Below, piece after piece: positions 34,184 to 46,436 of a DNA stretch of 64,000 nt. The stretch's first letter is position 1, and the number at the start of each line of letters is the position of its first letter. Source of the DNA: Pyricularia pennisetigena (lineage: Eukaryota; Ascomycota; Sordariomycetes; Magnaporthales; Pyriculariaceae). The stretch is taken from the NCBI RefSeq assembly GCF_004337985.1, contig NW_021940919.1, forward strand, positions 682,001 through 746,000, in the 5' to 3' direction. The notes below the pieces were generated by a model, which saw only the letters and a program-made list of their open reading frames with translations, was not told where the DNA came from and searched no databases. The translations under genes were made by a program, and so were the position numbers.

Positions 34184-36016
34184 TAGTCCCAGGGCTTATC
34201 CCTGAAGCCCAGAGCTCCACAATTGATCCACTCCGTTCGCTTCGCTCCATTTCGTGGCTCAATTGCGGTTTTGCAATGTACCTGTGGGTCTATCCAAAGA
34301 ACGCTTCGGTTCAGGTTTGAGGATAATTTGTCGATTTTCGCCGTTTATGGCGGTATTTTTGGCCTTTTTCGACCGATATTCCCTTATTATTCCACAACCA
34401 CGTAAAATATTAAAAAAGGAGAAATCGTTGAAAATAGCGTTTAGTACCGTTATTAGCAGCGATTTGATTTATTTTATTATTTGTTTTAACGGCCGAATTG
34501 GATACCATTTGCCCTTAATCCGTTGATGGCGGTACTGTTTTTTCGATTTTTTTTTCGATTTTCGATTTTTTTTAATATTATCTTTAATTTTCAACCAAAT
34601 TTTATGATTTTTGCACGTGGAGGGTCGTTTATATAATTATACCGTTATGTCAAGTTTTGGCTCGGAGTCCGGACCATGTAAACCGTTAAATAAGCGGATA
34701 GGTAAAGTAAACACATTTTTATATATAATTTACAATGGAAATTCGTTTATATTTTGACCAATTTTAACGACAATAGAACCAAACTTACAGGGATTAGAAT
34801 ACGTATATAGAAACACGTGCACGGTACACCCAATCCATAATATTCGCCTTAAACAATTCTTTATGAAAGAAAATGTTAAATATATATGTTTTATCCATTT
34901 TTTGCTTTATATAATTAAGTTTAGCTTATTTTATTTTGCAGCCAAACTTTATGCATTTTGCACGTGGGAGATGGCATATATATACATAGCATAATGCTGT
35001 GACTTGGTATATATATCAAGTTATATAAGCCGTTAAATAAGCGGATAGATAAGATCTATGTAGCTTATTATATAATTTACGATCGAAACGTTTTTGTATT
35101 TTTACCAATTTCTACGATAATAGAACCAGAATTTCAGGGATTGAATGATATTTATAAAAAAAAGTCAACGTGAAATTTGATTTTTAATACCCGTCTATAT
35201 TATTTCTTTATAAAATGAAATGTTGAAATTGTGCTATTTTTCTATCTTTTGCTTTACTCAATTAAATGAAATTTATAAAAATGAAATTGGTTAACGATTC
35301 TATATAAACCTACAGGAGAATGGAACTATTAAAATTTCTTTTTACTTTTAAGTTATTTGCGTAAATTATTCAGCTTTTCGACAATTGAGTAAATAATATA
35401 AAAGTATTAATAAAAGCTTTATTTCAGGCGATAATTGCATGCACTTTGTAGTCTTAAATGCGCTCAACTATAAATATCAAAACTTGGTTCTAAACCAGTA
35501 TTATATATTATTATTGAAAATAATAATTAAACATAATAATAAAATACAAATTCAACCAAAAAAAGTCTCTTTCTACATAAAATTAGATATGAGGACGCGG
35601 TTTTCAATTCCCAAATTCTTCAATTCCAATTAATTTAACGCAGGTTATTTTATATTTTTATAATTTTTATTCAATATTCTAGTCGAATATTTAATTGCTT
35701 ATTATAATATACCATTTTTTTTGCGATTATATTTTAAATGCAATGTGTTGATTATACCGCTGTTCAATTGGTTACGCTTATAAATAATGCAACTAATTGC
35801 ATTTAACGAGCGGTCGCAGGGCGTTTATAAAACCTTTTTCTAATATAATATATATACCCGCTATAAACGGCGAAATGCGACAAGATGTCCTTAGACTAGA
35901 ACGAGCGCGATCTTTTCGGCCAATGTAATTGGTCGAAAAACCATGTGGCTGAAAGGTACATGGAGCGCTCGGTCCCCACTGCGAAGCAGGGGGGTCTACT
36001 ATAAGCACTGAGATTA
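34184..36016. mobile_element. Mutator-like element, copy C (1833 bp), at a deletion junction
   Basis: Full-length relative of copy A. It starts TAGTCCCAGGGCTTATCC and ends in TAAGCACTGAGATTA. Unlike copy A there is no matching 9-bp duplication: the left flank is copia gag and the right flank is the linker before reverse transcriptase, some kilobases further along an intact copia. This suggests a deletion formed at the element. Subterminal inverted motifs (TTGAGGATAATTTGTCG, and its counterpart near 35,870-35,890) are kept. Confidence 0.7.
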
Positions 36017-36036
36017 ATTTAACCCCTGAAAATACA

Positions 36037-38290
36037 ATGCCCGCCAGGCCTGTACAGCCTACTGTTCGCCCCCCAAAACCTATAACGGTAGCGGTATTTA
36101 ATCAAGTACCTAAAACAATGGAAATTCCGGTGTTTTCAGCACTTAAAATACAGAATATGGAATTAAATTCGCAGTTCGAAAACCCAAATTTAATGGATAT
36201 AAATTACGTGAATTATCTTTATTTTCTAGCAAAAATGAAATAAAAAACCCATTAAAAACGGTAAACCAAATAATTACCACCAGGCCTTAAACAGCCCTGA
36301 AAATGCTAAATAGTTAGCTGTTTTAACGTTTAAATTCAACTAAGTCGTCATTGCAAAAACCTTCCGCTTTATCCCTAAAATTAAAATGCCTGCAGGCCGT
36401 AAACTCGTTTCTACCCGGCCGGTAATCGAATTAAAGAAGAATAAAAATAATAAACTTATAAAATACGAAATTAGGTTCACTATTAAAGGCTTTTTACAAA
36501 TCGAAGACCTAAATTATATCGAAACTTTTACCAGCATCAATATACCACCTATATGGCTTATATTCTTAACTATAGCTAATACACAAAATTGGAAAATAAA
36601 ATAAATCGATTTAATCGGTGCGTTTTTAAATAGTAATTTTACCGACGTAAATATATATTTGCAAATTTTAAACGGTTTTAACGAATGGGCCAGAACTTAT
36701 AACCCTACCACCGCTAAAATTTCAGTGGAAATGGGTTATAATCCGAACAAATTGCAGGTTATACAATTGGAAAAAGCGTTATACGGTTTGAAATAAGGTC
36801 CAAAAGAATGGTAAAACAAACTTAAAACCCTATTTTTTAAAAAAGGGTTTTAAACTATTAATTTCTAATCCCGTTGTTTTTTATAACGTTAAATCCAAAT
36901 ATTTTATCGCTATTTTTGTAAACGATTACCTGCTAATAGGTCCTGAATTGCAATATATTCAGGATGTAAAAACCCGTTTTAACAAAATATACGCGTTAGA
37001 AAATAGGGGCCCTATAGCCTATTTTTTAGGCGTTCAAATTATAAAGGATAAGCCTAAACGCCTATTTTGGCTCCATTAAAGTCAATATATAAAGGAAATA
37101 TTAGCAACGTTCGGATTAATTGATTGCAAACCTATATTTGTTCCTGTGAACATGGCTAGAGCAGGGCTAATTATATTAGCTACCCTGCATTATCTTATAA
37201 CGGCTAGCACGGGCTAATTTTATTAGTCACCCTGCATCGAATAAATAAATAAATAACAAATAAAACGTATACGCGTTTATACACACAAAGCTTTATATAT
37301 TACGTCTTTGTTCACATTTTTAACAACAAAACAAAGACGTAGTATATAAAGCTTTGTGTGTATAAACGCGTATACGTTTTATTTGTTATTTATTTATTTA
37401 TTCGATGCAGGGTGACTAATAAAATTAGCCCGTGCTAGCCGTTATAAGATAATGCAGGGTAGCTAATATAATTAGCCCTGCGCTAGCCATGTTCACAGTT
37501 CCTTTGTAACCGGGTGTGTTAAAATATAGCGGGGGTAAACCCGTAAATGCGTTAAAAATTAAATTATTACAACGTATTATCGGTATTTTTATATATTTAT
37601 TGCTTTAACCGCGCCCGGATATCGGTTTTGCGGTTTAATGGTTTTTACGTTTTTTAATAAAAATTATTATAATGCATTTAACGGTAGCTGAAAATTTATT
37701 ACGTTATTTAGCGGGTATTAAATCCTTATTTATTTATTATGGAAATAAAGTATTTAAAGCCAATTTACCACCCAATTTTTAATAGGGGGTTTTAAAGGTT
37801 TCAAATTATTGGGTTTTAGTGATAGCGATTTTGCCGGGGTTAAGGAAAATTCAAAATCCATTTACGGATATTTGTATACCTTATTTGGGGGCCTTATAAC
37901 GTGGAAATGCAAAAAAGTTAGTATTATAGCTTTAAGCATTCCAAAAACCGAAACCGATATTTTAACGGAAGCCCTGCGTGAAATATAATGGTTTAAAAGC
38001 CTATTTATAAAGATTGGATTACTTATAAAAGGTTTTATTGCAATATTTGGAAATAATACAGGTTTTATAATTAACGTATATAACCCTACGCACCCATAAC
38101 GTATTGAATATACGTTACTAAAATTTTATTACGTACGGGAATTAGTTATAGAAGGATTAATAACCCTAGAATACCTGGAATTCAAACAAATACCCGTTAA
38201 TAACCTAACAAAACCTTTAACGCTCCCAATTTATAAGGTCTTTTTAATCTTTATAAGGTTTAAACCCTTAAAAACTTAACTTTTACCTAT
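36037..38290 (+). pseudogene. copia-3 reverse transcriptase and RNase H remnant
   Basis: Reverse transcriptase blocks run from about 36,380 (KGFLQIEDLNYIETF) through QVIQLEKALYGLK, with VNDYLLIG in place of YVDD (Asp to Asn). The domain is split at 37144 by the fold-back element and resumes with PLCNRVC-like sequence at 37503. RNase H is at about 37,800-38,270 (TEALREI, then WFKSLFIKIGL). Stops occur at former Gln/Trp codons. Confidence 0.78.
37145..37497. mobile_element. 353-bp fold-back element from the 659-bp family
   Basis: Two 168-bp arms (37145-37312 and 37330-37497) are near-perfect inverted repeats with a 17-base centre. Each begins TGTGAACATGGCTAG, the left end of the 659-bp element. 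A perfect 5-bp duplication GTTCC flanks it (37140-37144 and 37498-37502), so it inserted as a unit. The tRNA-like part is absent. Confidence 0.85.
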
Positions 38291-38826
38291 TAAATTTTAA
38301 AGCATTTAATCAATTCGTTAATTAATTTCCCATAATATTTCCTTTATTTGCAAATATTAAATTTTTATAAACCCAATACCGGCCGTATTACCCGAATCTA
38401 CCCTGCATAAATTAATTAATAAATAATTTATACCGACCTTATACTAAAAATTGAATTAAAATTGAAAAATCTCGTGTTTTAAGCGATTTACGCATTCGAA
38501 ATACCTTATATAATATGCTTAATTTGGATTATTACTAATAAATAACCAAATTAGTTATTTGGTCTAATAATTAATTCCGTGGGTTAATATTATGCAAATC
38601 GGGGGTTCGAATCCGGGGGTTATTACAATTTTGGGGGTTTTTTCAAATTCGGGGGTTCGTCCATTTCGGGGTTTAGAGGTCGGTATAAAAGGTTTAATTA
38701 TCCAGGGGGTTTATATCGGGAGTTTAAATCGGGTGGGGATATAAAAAGGATTTGTTTTTGGGGTTTTATTTTTTCTATTATATTTTCTCTTTCCGATTTT
38801 ATGTAAATAGTAGCAAAAAAAGGGGG

Positions 38827-39407
38827 TGTTAATTATATGCGTTATTTAGCATGTAATGGGTCCATTTTTATTTGTATATAAATTATAATAAATAATACCG
38901 AAATGGGGTTATTGGGGCTGTCGGATTTTCCGTTATATATTATATATTGCAGGAATTGCGATTTAAAATGTCAGCGAATGGGGTTTCACCCTGGACTGGG
39001 TTTAATACCCACCCAATATTTATAAGTTAGCTACCCTGTACCGGGTTGAAATTTTCACCACATTAACAAATTAATACCAACCCAGAAATGATTTGTATGG
39101 AAATAAAGGTGTTTTTTCAACAACGTATACAAAATAATTTTTCGGAAAATCGTGTGCGGTACCGGAACGCTTTTTGGCGTGCGGACCCCCATTTCGATGT
39201 CGGAAAATATATAAGGGAGATAAAACAAAGTCTCCCCCACCAATAAATCGAATTTATTAATCCCAAAATTAGTGAATCATTTTAGTGAACATTTTAATGC
39301 ATTTATTGCATTTAAACCCTGTCATTACAGGTTTTAATAGCGCAACTAGCACCACGCCGCACCTAGGCTAAACCCTAAAGCCCTGTTAGCAACATATATT
39401 GTTAATA
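38827..39407 (+). repeat. 3' LTR of copia-3 (581 bp)
   Basis: Follows a purine-rich AAAAAAAGGGGG tract, starts TGTTAATTATATG, ends ATTGTTAATA, and is followed by the ATATT duplication. Confidence 0.85.
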
Positions 39408-39412
39408 ATATT

Positions 39413-40305
39413 GATTAGTGTTAATAGGTTTTTCGTAATGTCGATCGATGAATAGAACGTTATTATACGGATATAAAGATCTTTATTGTGTGTTTTCCAT
39501 CAAACTGTTTAGAGGTGAGCTTTTGAACGTCCTTTCGTTTTATACCCGCAACTGGGCGGGTGAGTCACGTGTAATTGGCCTGTGCGGCATTGCACGTTGA
39601 TTATCGCTCTATTATTAATTTGACCGCGATTACCTCTATTCCAATATAACTATAACCGTTAACTAGGCAAACTAAGCTGCTAAGTTTATATCACTAATTG
39701 TTCTATGATTTATACTTTATTATGCATTTATAATATTCTAATTCAAATTTTAACAAATAAAAATCGGGTTTTGCCCAAAAACTTAATATCTCGTTCAAAA
39801 AACGCCCTTTGAAACCAAAACCTGCACCAACAAAGAGCCAATATTTGGTTTTATATACCTACAAATTTTGGTCTCTATTGAATCATCCGATAAATAGTTA
39901 TAAAAGATTAAACCACAACCTTGGGGTGTCCACTTCCGAGTCATGTCCACTTGTGGGTCACCCACTGTAGGGACAGCTCTGCCGGATTCAGTGAAACAAC
40001 AAAAAAGGGATTTTGACATGGAGCGGGGCAGTGGAGTACGTACTGACCGGCTGGGGTAAGAATCACGTGGGAATTCGGCCTAACACACGGTTTCCACCGC
40101 CTAATCGTTCACCCACATGATATCGCGGGAGATGTGCGGGGTCTAATCCCGACCCTCTTGCCTTATCATCGGTTTTTCCGCGGAATAAGCATGACACAGT
40201 CACCACACTTGATGGGAAAGATTCTTTGTCTTGCTTTTCCCGATCAATATCACATAAACTATCAAATCTTTATTCCGCGCAGACGCCTCACAGACAGTGG
40301 CAACC
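39413..40305 (+). promoter_or_regulatory. Border region and upstream region of the Zn2Cys6 gene
   Basis: Base composition changes from AT-rich repeat DNA to balanced gene DNA across this stretch. Two CACGTG palindromes (39566-39571 and 40064-40069) and GC-rich CGG-type motifs could be regulator sites, but nothing proves use. No gene seen. Confidence 0.3.
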
Positions 40306-43106
40306 ATGTTTGATCCTGTGCTTTCCACTGGCGCCCAGGAAGAGTTGCCAAACCCTGGGACGCCGGGCGCGGCAACCGACACACCCAAGGCTCGGCTCAT
40401 CAGACGACGGAGGCTTCGCGCCGTATGTTCACTTTGCTTGCCATTGCTGATTTCTTTTTCTTTTTTTTCCGTTTTGGAGTTCAGATCAGGTAGCTGACTA
40501 ACTCCGATTTGATTTTACAGTGTGATGGCTGCAGACAGCGCAAGGTGTGTTTTCCTCCACAGCCGCCGGAGATTACGAGAGTGACTTGTGGGGTAGCTTA
40601 TATCTCTTTTTGCATGCCTTATTAGATCCGATGTGACAATGGTCCAGGGTCGTGCCGCAACTGCAGGATATATGGTGTGGACTGCGTCATCACTCGCGCC
40701 GAGGATGGCACAGATATCAAGCGAGGGAGCTGCAGGTCTGACTGCAGTCAACATGGAGCGAAATCCAACTGCCAGTGTCAGAACCCAGACTCTCCCCCAA
40801 AGACGAGGAATGTTCCTGTATCCAGGCGTCCGAGTCCAACCCACAGTCAATCCACTCGGCAGATAACTGTTGGTTTAGAACGTGACAGCAGCAACAGTAA
40901 CGTCAACAATACCAATGAGGTTCAGACCACCAATGGTGAATCGCCTAGCGCCTCATCTCGGCCACACGATGTGTTGGAGGGCGTGGTGGTCATCGAGACG
41001 AGCAGGGTTCCACAGAAGAGCAAGTTCGCAGGGATGAGCTCTGTGCATGTGCTGGCCAAGTCTGCTGAGGAGCTATTCAAGAGCGAGGACCGGACAGGCC
41101 AGGTCGACGTCATGGCCTTCTTCTGCCCGCTGATGGCATTGTCTGAAGAGGTCGCCACGCCGCCTTTGATGCTCCGACCCCTAGTTGAGCGCGAAAAGGC
41201 GCAAAGATGCCTGCAGAGTAAGCAGTGGCGCCGGCGATGGTATCGCTAGTCAGTATGGGAGGAGATCAATGACTAACGGCTCCTTCGTTTGAAGAGTATT
41301 TTGCTACAGTGCATTGCATCGCGCCGGTATTGGATGAGGACACAACCTGGCGTTTGTTCGAAGATCTCTATCGGGACGGAAGCTCGAGCGACGTGAGCAG
41401 GATGTGCTGCCTGTACCTCGCTATCGCGATAGGAGACTCATCGCCGGACGGGCACGCAACCCGAAATGTGCACTTTACGACCGTATGGAGCTTGTACGAC
41501 CGATTAATCGCAACTCCATACCTTCCCAGTGTACAGGCACTCGTTCTGTTGGTAGGTTTACCCGAAGAACCCATGAATTAGCCATGGCACCTGGCCTGAT
41601 CGTAATCCGCTAACCTCCGCTTTGCACATGGCAGACGTTGTTACTCATGAACCTGCACCGAGACGGACAGGCTTATCTGGCCATCGGGTCTGCAGTACGC
41701 ATGGCCCAATCGATAGGCCTACATCGACGACTCGCCGCTCACAAGCGAGCACAAGAGCTCGTATTTGTTCAAAAGGACATTGGGCTGCGGAGTAGGGTGT
41801 GGTGGACTTGCTATTGGTTAGATAAGTGAGTGTTGAAGCACCCTAGTTGACACTTGATTTGAGTGATTCTGCAAACATCTTTCATGGGCTGACAGCCTGA
41901 TTTGTAACTTGTTACCAGGAAACTATGCTTCGAAGGTGGCCGGCCATCGTGTATTAGTGACCCAGACTGCGATGCCGATCTCCCCACCTCGGACGAGGTC
42001 CTGTCCAGCTCATCATTGGCTCGGCAAAGCAGGCAGCCTGCGCACCCCAACGTCTTCTCAGACCTGATAAACTTATGCAAGGTCCTCTCCTTCATATCGT
42101 CGAACCTCTACTCACGCGACGTGGCTGAGTGCTCGGAGGAGGAGCTGCTTGCGCGAATATCTCAGGCCGAGCGGGAGCTTCGTGGCTGGGCCGAGACGCT
42201 CCCAGATGGCCTCCGACCCGGTAGGGCTGAGTCACTACTGGCGGCATTCGAGGCGCAGCCGGCCAGCCCTCAGTTTGGGTCACGAGTGCTGCATTGCATG
42301 TACCACAACGCGCTGCTCACGATTCACCGGGCGTCACTGTTGAGCTGTGCAAACATGTCCAGCGAGAGCGCACAAAAGATGGCGGCGGCGGCGAGGCCAG
42401 ACGCAAGGATCGTCGCGTCTGCCAACGCATGCTTGAGTGCTGCGGCAGGGCTCGCCAGGTCGGTTGATGAGTTTGTCTGTACGCCAAGGTGCTGTGCCAT
42501 GGTGCGGTAAGTCTGGTTCTTGTCTTTGATTTGCTTATGTGTTCCCAGGCGAAGTCCTTTCTAACTGATGTGCAAAACAGCTGGGCCATGCCATATATAC
42601 TCAACTCAGTCTTCACTCTTTACATTGGCGTGATGAAGTCTTCACTGAGCTGGTCTTGCGAGACCTATATAGCGATCATGACCAGCCTGTCGCGCTGCGT
42701 GCCATTGATGCACATGGATGCGCAGACGACAGAAGGGTTCAATGCACTATTTGGGCGGCTGAGGGCTGCAATGGAGGCATCGAGACAGAAGGGGTTAGGT
42801 GTCGGCGGTGGTAGCGGCAGCGGGATTGGTCAGGGTCCTGCTACTACCAACTTCTCTGCCAATGGACAGGTACAACATCAGCCGCCTGCAGGCGACGATT
42901 CACCATCCTCTCTGTTGATACAAGATTGGCGAGCGGGCGATGAGACGCCACATCAGCAGCATGGTCCAGGAGAAGTAGGAGAAGAGGGGCTGGGTGGCTT
43001 GCTTGACTATCAACTGCAGGACTACATGGGCGACGATTTTGGGTTGTTGAACGTGGACCTTTGGCCAGCGGCTGGGGAGGATCTGGGAGCGGTGGGCAGC
43101 AGGTAA
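40306..43106 (+). CDS. Zn2Cys6 (fungal binuclear cluster) transcription factor
   Basis: Seven exons join in frame to 764 residues: 40306-40422, 40521-40544, 40626-41217, 41295-41551, 41635-41825, 41919-42506 and 42581-43106. Introns have GT-AG ends; the third has a CTAAC branch site. The DNA-binding cluster forms across the first three exons as RACDGCRQRK, then IRCDNGPGSCRNC and RIYGVDC: CX2CX6CX6CX2CX6C at residues 40-67, preceded by an Arg-rich stretch. A fungal-specific middle homology region (PF04082 type) spans about 245-420, with YFATVHCIAPVLDEDTTW, MAQSIGLHRR, WWTCYWLDK and GRPSCISD. The C-terminus is Gly/Gln-rich then acidic. It should act in the nucleus on CGG-type sites. The target pathway is unknown. 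The 24-nt second exon is easy to miss. Confidence 0.92.
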
Positions 43107-44574
43107 ATCCTGGCCTCGAAAGTTCTAGTTATCATCTCAGTTGAAAGGGTTCGTCTTCGATTGCAGGTCTGTGGGATTTCCGGGAACAAAATCAAGGTCA
43201 ATCATGCAAGTGTTATGTTGTCTTTTATTGTCTAGGCGCCCGGCTCCCCAATCGTAGATGCGAGGGATGGGGCTCGCTGTGTATCATATACCTATGACAA
43301 CCTCCAGTGTGCCCAGAGTAGATAGATACATATTCATGCCAGTGAATACCGATACCCGACAATCCATGGCGTTGTCTCTTCTATCACAGTCCGTCTCTGC
43401 CGCCCGCTCCGCCGCCCCCAAAAACGGCCGTCAGTCGCACCCTGCCGCCTTCCGCGCCGTAGTGTCTACTAGTGTGATGACGCCTCATCTTTCTCCTGGT
43501 ATCACGGCGACCTTTTTGTAAATATGAAGCCTCCAGTCCCTCGGCGTGTTTTCCTTGACATGTTTCGCATTTGTGGGTTGGCAGTGTCGGTCGACGAGGA
43601 TTGTAACCGAAGAACGAAACTCCATAGGGCGAAACCTAATAGATCCTCCCGCCGGCAATGCGCTACCGTAATGGGATGCTTGTTCCCCAGGTCGGACTAG
43701 ACCATTGTTACAAAAGGATACAAAGGCCGGATGGGGGCCAACTTATGCCACGATTTGGCCCGTTGCCTAGCAATATCAGTAAGCAAAAGCGAGCCCGCCT
43801 TTGCTCAATGGCAAGGGGCGCATTGAGATGGAGTCTAAGCTTGAAATCGTGATGGATAATAACCTCGTCAACCAACGATGTGTCAAGTTTTTTTTTTTTT
43901 TAAAAAAAGCATCGTAAAACTCTGGCTGAAACAGTCATTCTATCAAAGACTTCCCTGGAGTTATTCAGAAACTGAAAAGTAGTTTAACAATGCGCTGAAT
44001 AATTTCATAAAGTGGAAGGGAACTCGAAAACTCATCTGTTCCAGTTCGTTTGAGTATTGCACAGTCTGTTGTCAGCCATCGCTTCGTATGAGCTCCTGCT
44101 CAACACCAAATCAGGAGCTCCTTAGTTGCTTGCTGGACTTGACCAAGGTGTTCAACGGCAGGTCCAAACAAGCTGTGGCGTACTTTGGCTGGGATGCTCG
44201 CGTGGTGCGAGAGCCTTGGTTTGTATGTGCCTGGGTTCCCGGTCAGTTTAACGCTAGCCAAAGCATTTTTCTTTTCTTCTTTTTTGGGGGTTTTGCTTAT
44301 CCATTGCTTTATCTGTGATTAAGGTTGCGCGCCGAAGAGAATATGTATGTTGTACCAATGGCAGCTTTTTCCTTCGCTCTCGTGTGGGATTATTTGAAAA
44401 AGCCGAGATAGCAAGGTCCGCCGGGGGAATGAAAGGAGAATTTACAAATACGAGAAAATTCTCATAGTGAGATTTGCCCCATGCTGAACAGAACTGACAC
44501 CTTGAGGGAGTGACAAAACTTGCCAAGTTAATGCCGGATAAGGGTATATATCCACACGGAATTATAAGAAGATA
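43107..44574. other. Intergenic, nothing convincing
   Basis: Contains the 3' flank of the regulator gene and a T-run followed by an A-run near 43,889-43,910. Small open frames show no start context, signal or family motif. Confidence 0.5.
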
Positions 44575-46436
44575 ACGTCGGGTACCCCCTGCTCGGCTCC
44601 CCCGCTCCCCCTGTTCGGCACCCAAAAATAACTGTACAGCCACGTTCACCTCTCATGTTCTTTTATAAATATCTCGACCAATTTTTCACTTTTAGATTTA
44701 CTTTTTTCTGTTTTTTATTCTCCGTTTTCCAATAAAACAGTATACCAAAAATCACTCTATATTTGCAATTAACGACGTTAATAATGGCGATTTAATTGTA
44801 AAATCCTCCCGAAAATGGGGAATACCTAAATTTACATTTCAAAATCGATTTAAAAATTCTTAACTTTATAAGCAAATATAAAACCCTTTTTAGAAGTTTT
44901 TTATAGAATAAGAAAAGCATTTAATTAATTGGGTATTTACCCAAACAATTTTAAAACTTCCGCCGACGTATTAAAAATTACGTTTTTTTGGCGAACGAAT
45001 TTTTTAAGCCGCCGGAAAAATAAATTTTTTTGGAAAACGTTGGATAACCCGTTTTTTGGTTCGTTATCAAATTTTTAAAACCCAAGAACCCCGTCGAATA
45101 AAAAACGGCCGGGTTAATAGGGTTATTACGGAAATAATTAAATTTTGGTAATTTTAAATTATTAACCCCATTATTAATAATATTAAACCGGAAAATCGGT
45201 GGAATATAAACGAAACCGGTATAATGGAAAGTAAAACATTTAACGGTTTAATATTAAACTTTAACGGAATTCGGCCGTTATAGCGAAAAAAAACCCAAAA
45301 CACGGGGTTGGACAATTATAATCGAATATATATTGGTTGCGGGTATTACCTTCCCTCCCCTCGTTATATTTAAAGGTAAAAACGTATAATGATAATAATT
45401 TCCAGCGGATTTAAACCTTTTTAATAATTGGCAATTTTATATAACCGAAAACGGGTGGATAAATAACGAAACGTTTATCCAATAGATAAAAACAATGTTT
45501 ACTCCGTATACACAATTTTTAACTTTTAAAAAGCGGTTATTAGTTTTCGACGGTTATAAATTATATATAACGGACCGATTAATGATTTTTTATTTGTAAA
45601 ATTATATATAATTCGTATATCTACCCTTTTATTCGTTATACGTCTTCCAATTATTGGATTTATCGTTTTTTGGGCCGTTAAAAAAGGTTTATCGACGTTT
45701 ATTTGGATTTATTAACCAATTTTGCTGTTTAACAATTATTGGAAAACGAAATTTCTTTTTATTATAATATAACCAAATCAGAAATATTTACAGCAAAAGA
45801 TTTTCAATTTAGGTGGCGTATAACGGGTGTATAACCGGTAAACTTGGTTAAATTATTTTGAGAGCTTTTTTTGTCAAAAAATAACAACGACAACGTTATA
45901 AAAAATAAAAATAAAGATTTGTAAAGGGATAAAATACCGGAAAACCCAGCCCAAAAAATTAACGACCCGTTTTTATTTATTTGGAAAACCCTGAAAACAA
46001 TCCGAAATATTCGACCTTAATTGCAAAATTTTCCCAATTTAATAAAACCAACGCGATTTTACGTTTTTTATTTATAAAAGTCCAAAAAAGTTTCGAAATT
46101 AAAAATTTATTTTTGGTTAACGCCCAGCAAAAAATTAGTTTATTGGAAATACAATTGGAGGTAATACGGCAGGTTAAAAAAAGGAAGGTAATTCCGGATC
46201 CAAACGAGTTTTTAGTTAATAAATAAAATATTATTGGATTGCAGGAAAATGATATAGAAAATTTGGAATTTTTAGCTGATAAAAAAGAGGTTATCAAACC
46301 GGAACAGCTTAAAAACGATTATATTTTTCTTCGTTGATAGATTTATATTTAAATCAATTTATAAAAGTAGGTATTTCATTGTTAGATTTTCGGGGTGCCG
46401 AACAGGGGGTGGAGCCGAGCAGAGGGTACCCGACGT
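44575..46436 (+). mobile_element. pogo/Fot1-class DNA transposon (1862 bp), RIP-decayed
   Basis: Terminal inverted repeats of about 50 bp begin ACGTCGGGTACCC at both ends and are flanked by TA (44573-44574 and 46437-46438). Inside is a degraded DDE_1 transposase on the plus strand: RWNINETGIM at about 45,200 (first Asp of the D-E-T-G motif now Asn), LLVFDGYKLYIT at about 45,540, QLLDLSFFGPLKK at about 45,650, and a C-terminal coiled region with KKRKVIPDPNEFLV. Size and layout match Fot1/Pot2-type elements. The interior is AT-rich with many stops, while the ends keep a balanced composition. Confidence 0.88.

Larger units (their letters stand above)
31804..39407 (+). mobile_element. copia-3, Ty1/copia element with internal deletion and insertions
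   Basis: LTRs at 31804-32374 and 38827-39407 are flanked by a perfect 5-bp duplication ATATT (31799-31803 and 39408-39412). Inside are leader, gag start, a Mutator-like element (34184-36016), then RT and RNase H. The rest of gag, the protease and integrase are missing. Further insertions are the 659-bp element (32851-33509) and a 353-bp fold-back (37145-37497). Frames carry RIP-type stops. Confidence 0.9.

Noticed and set aside
44088..44318. A 76-codon plus-strand frame with hydrophobic end
   Set aside because: Short, no signal peptide at the start, ends in a T-rich run, and no neighbouring exon.
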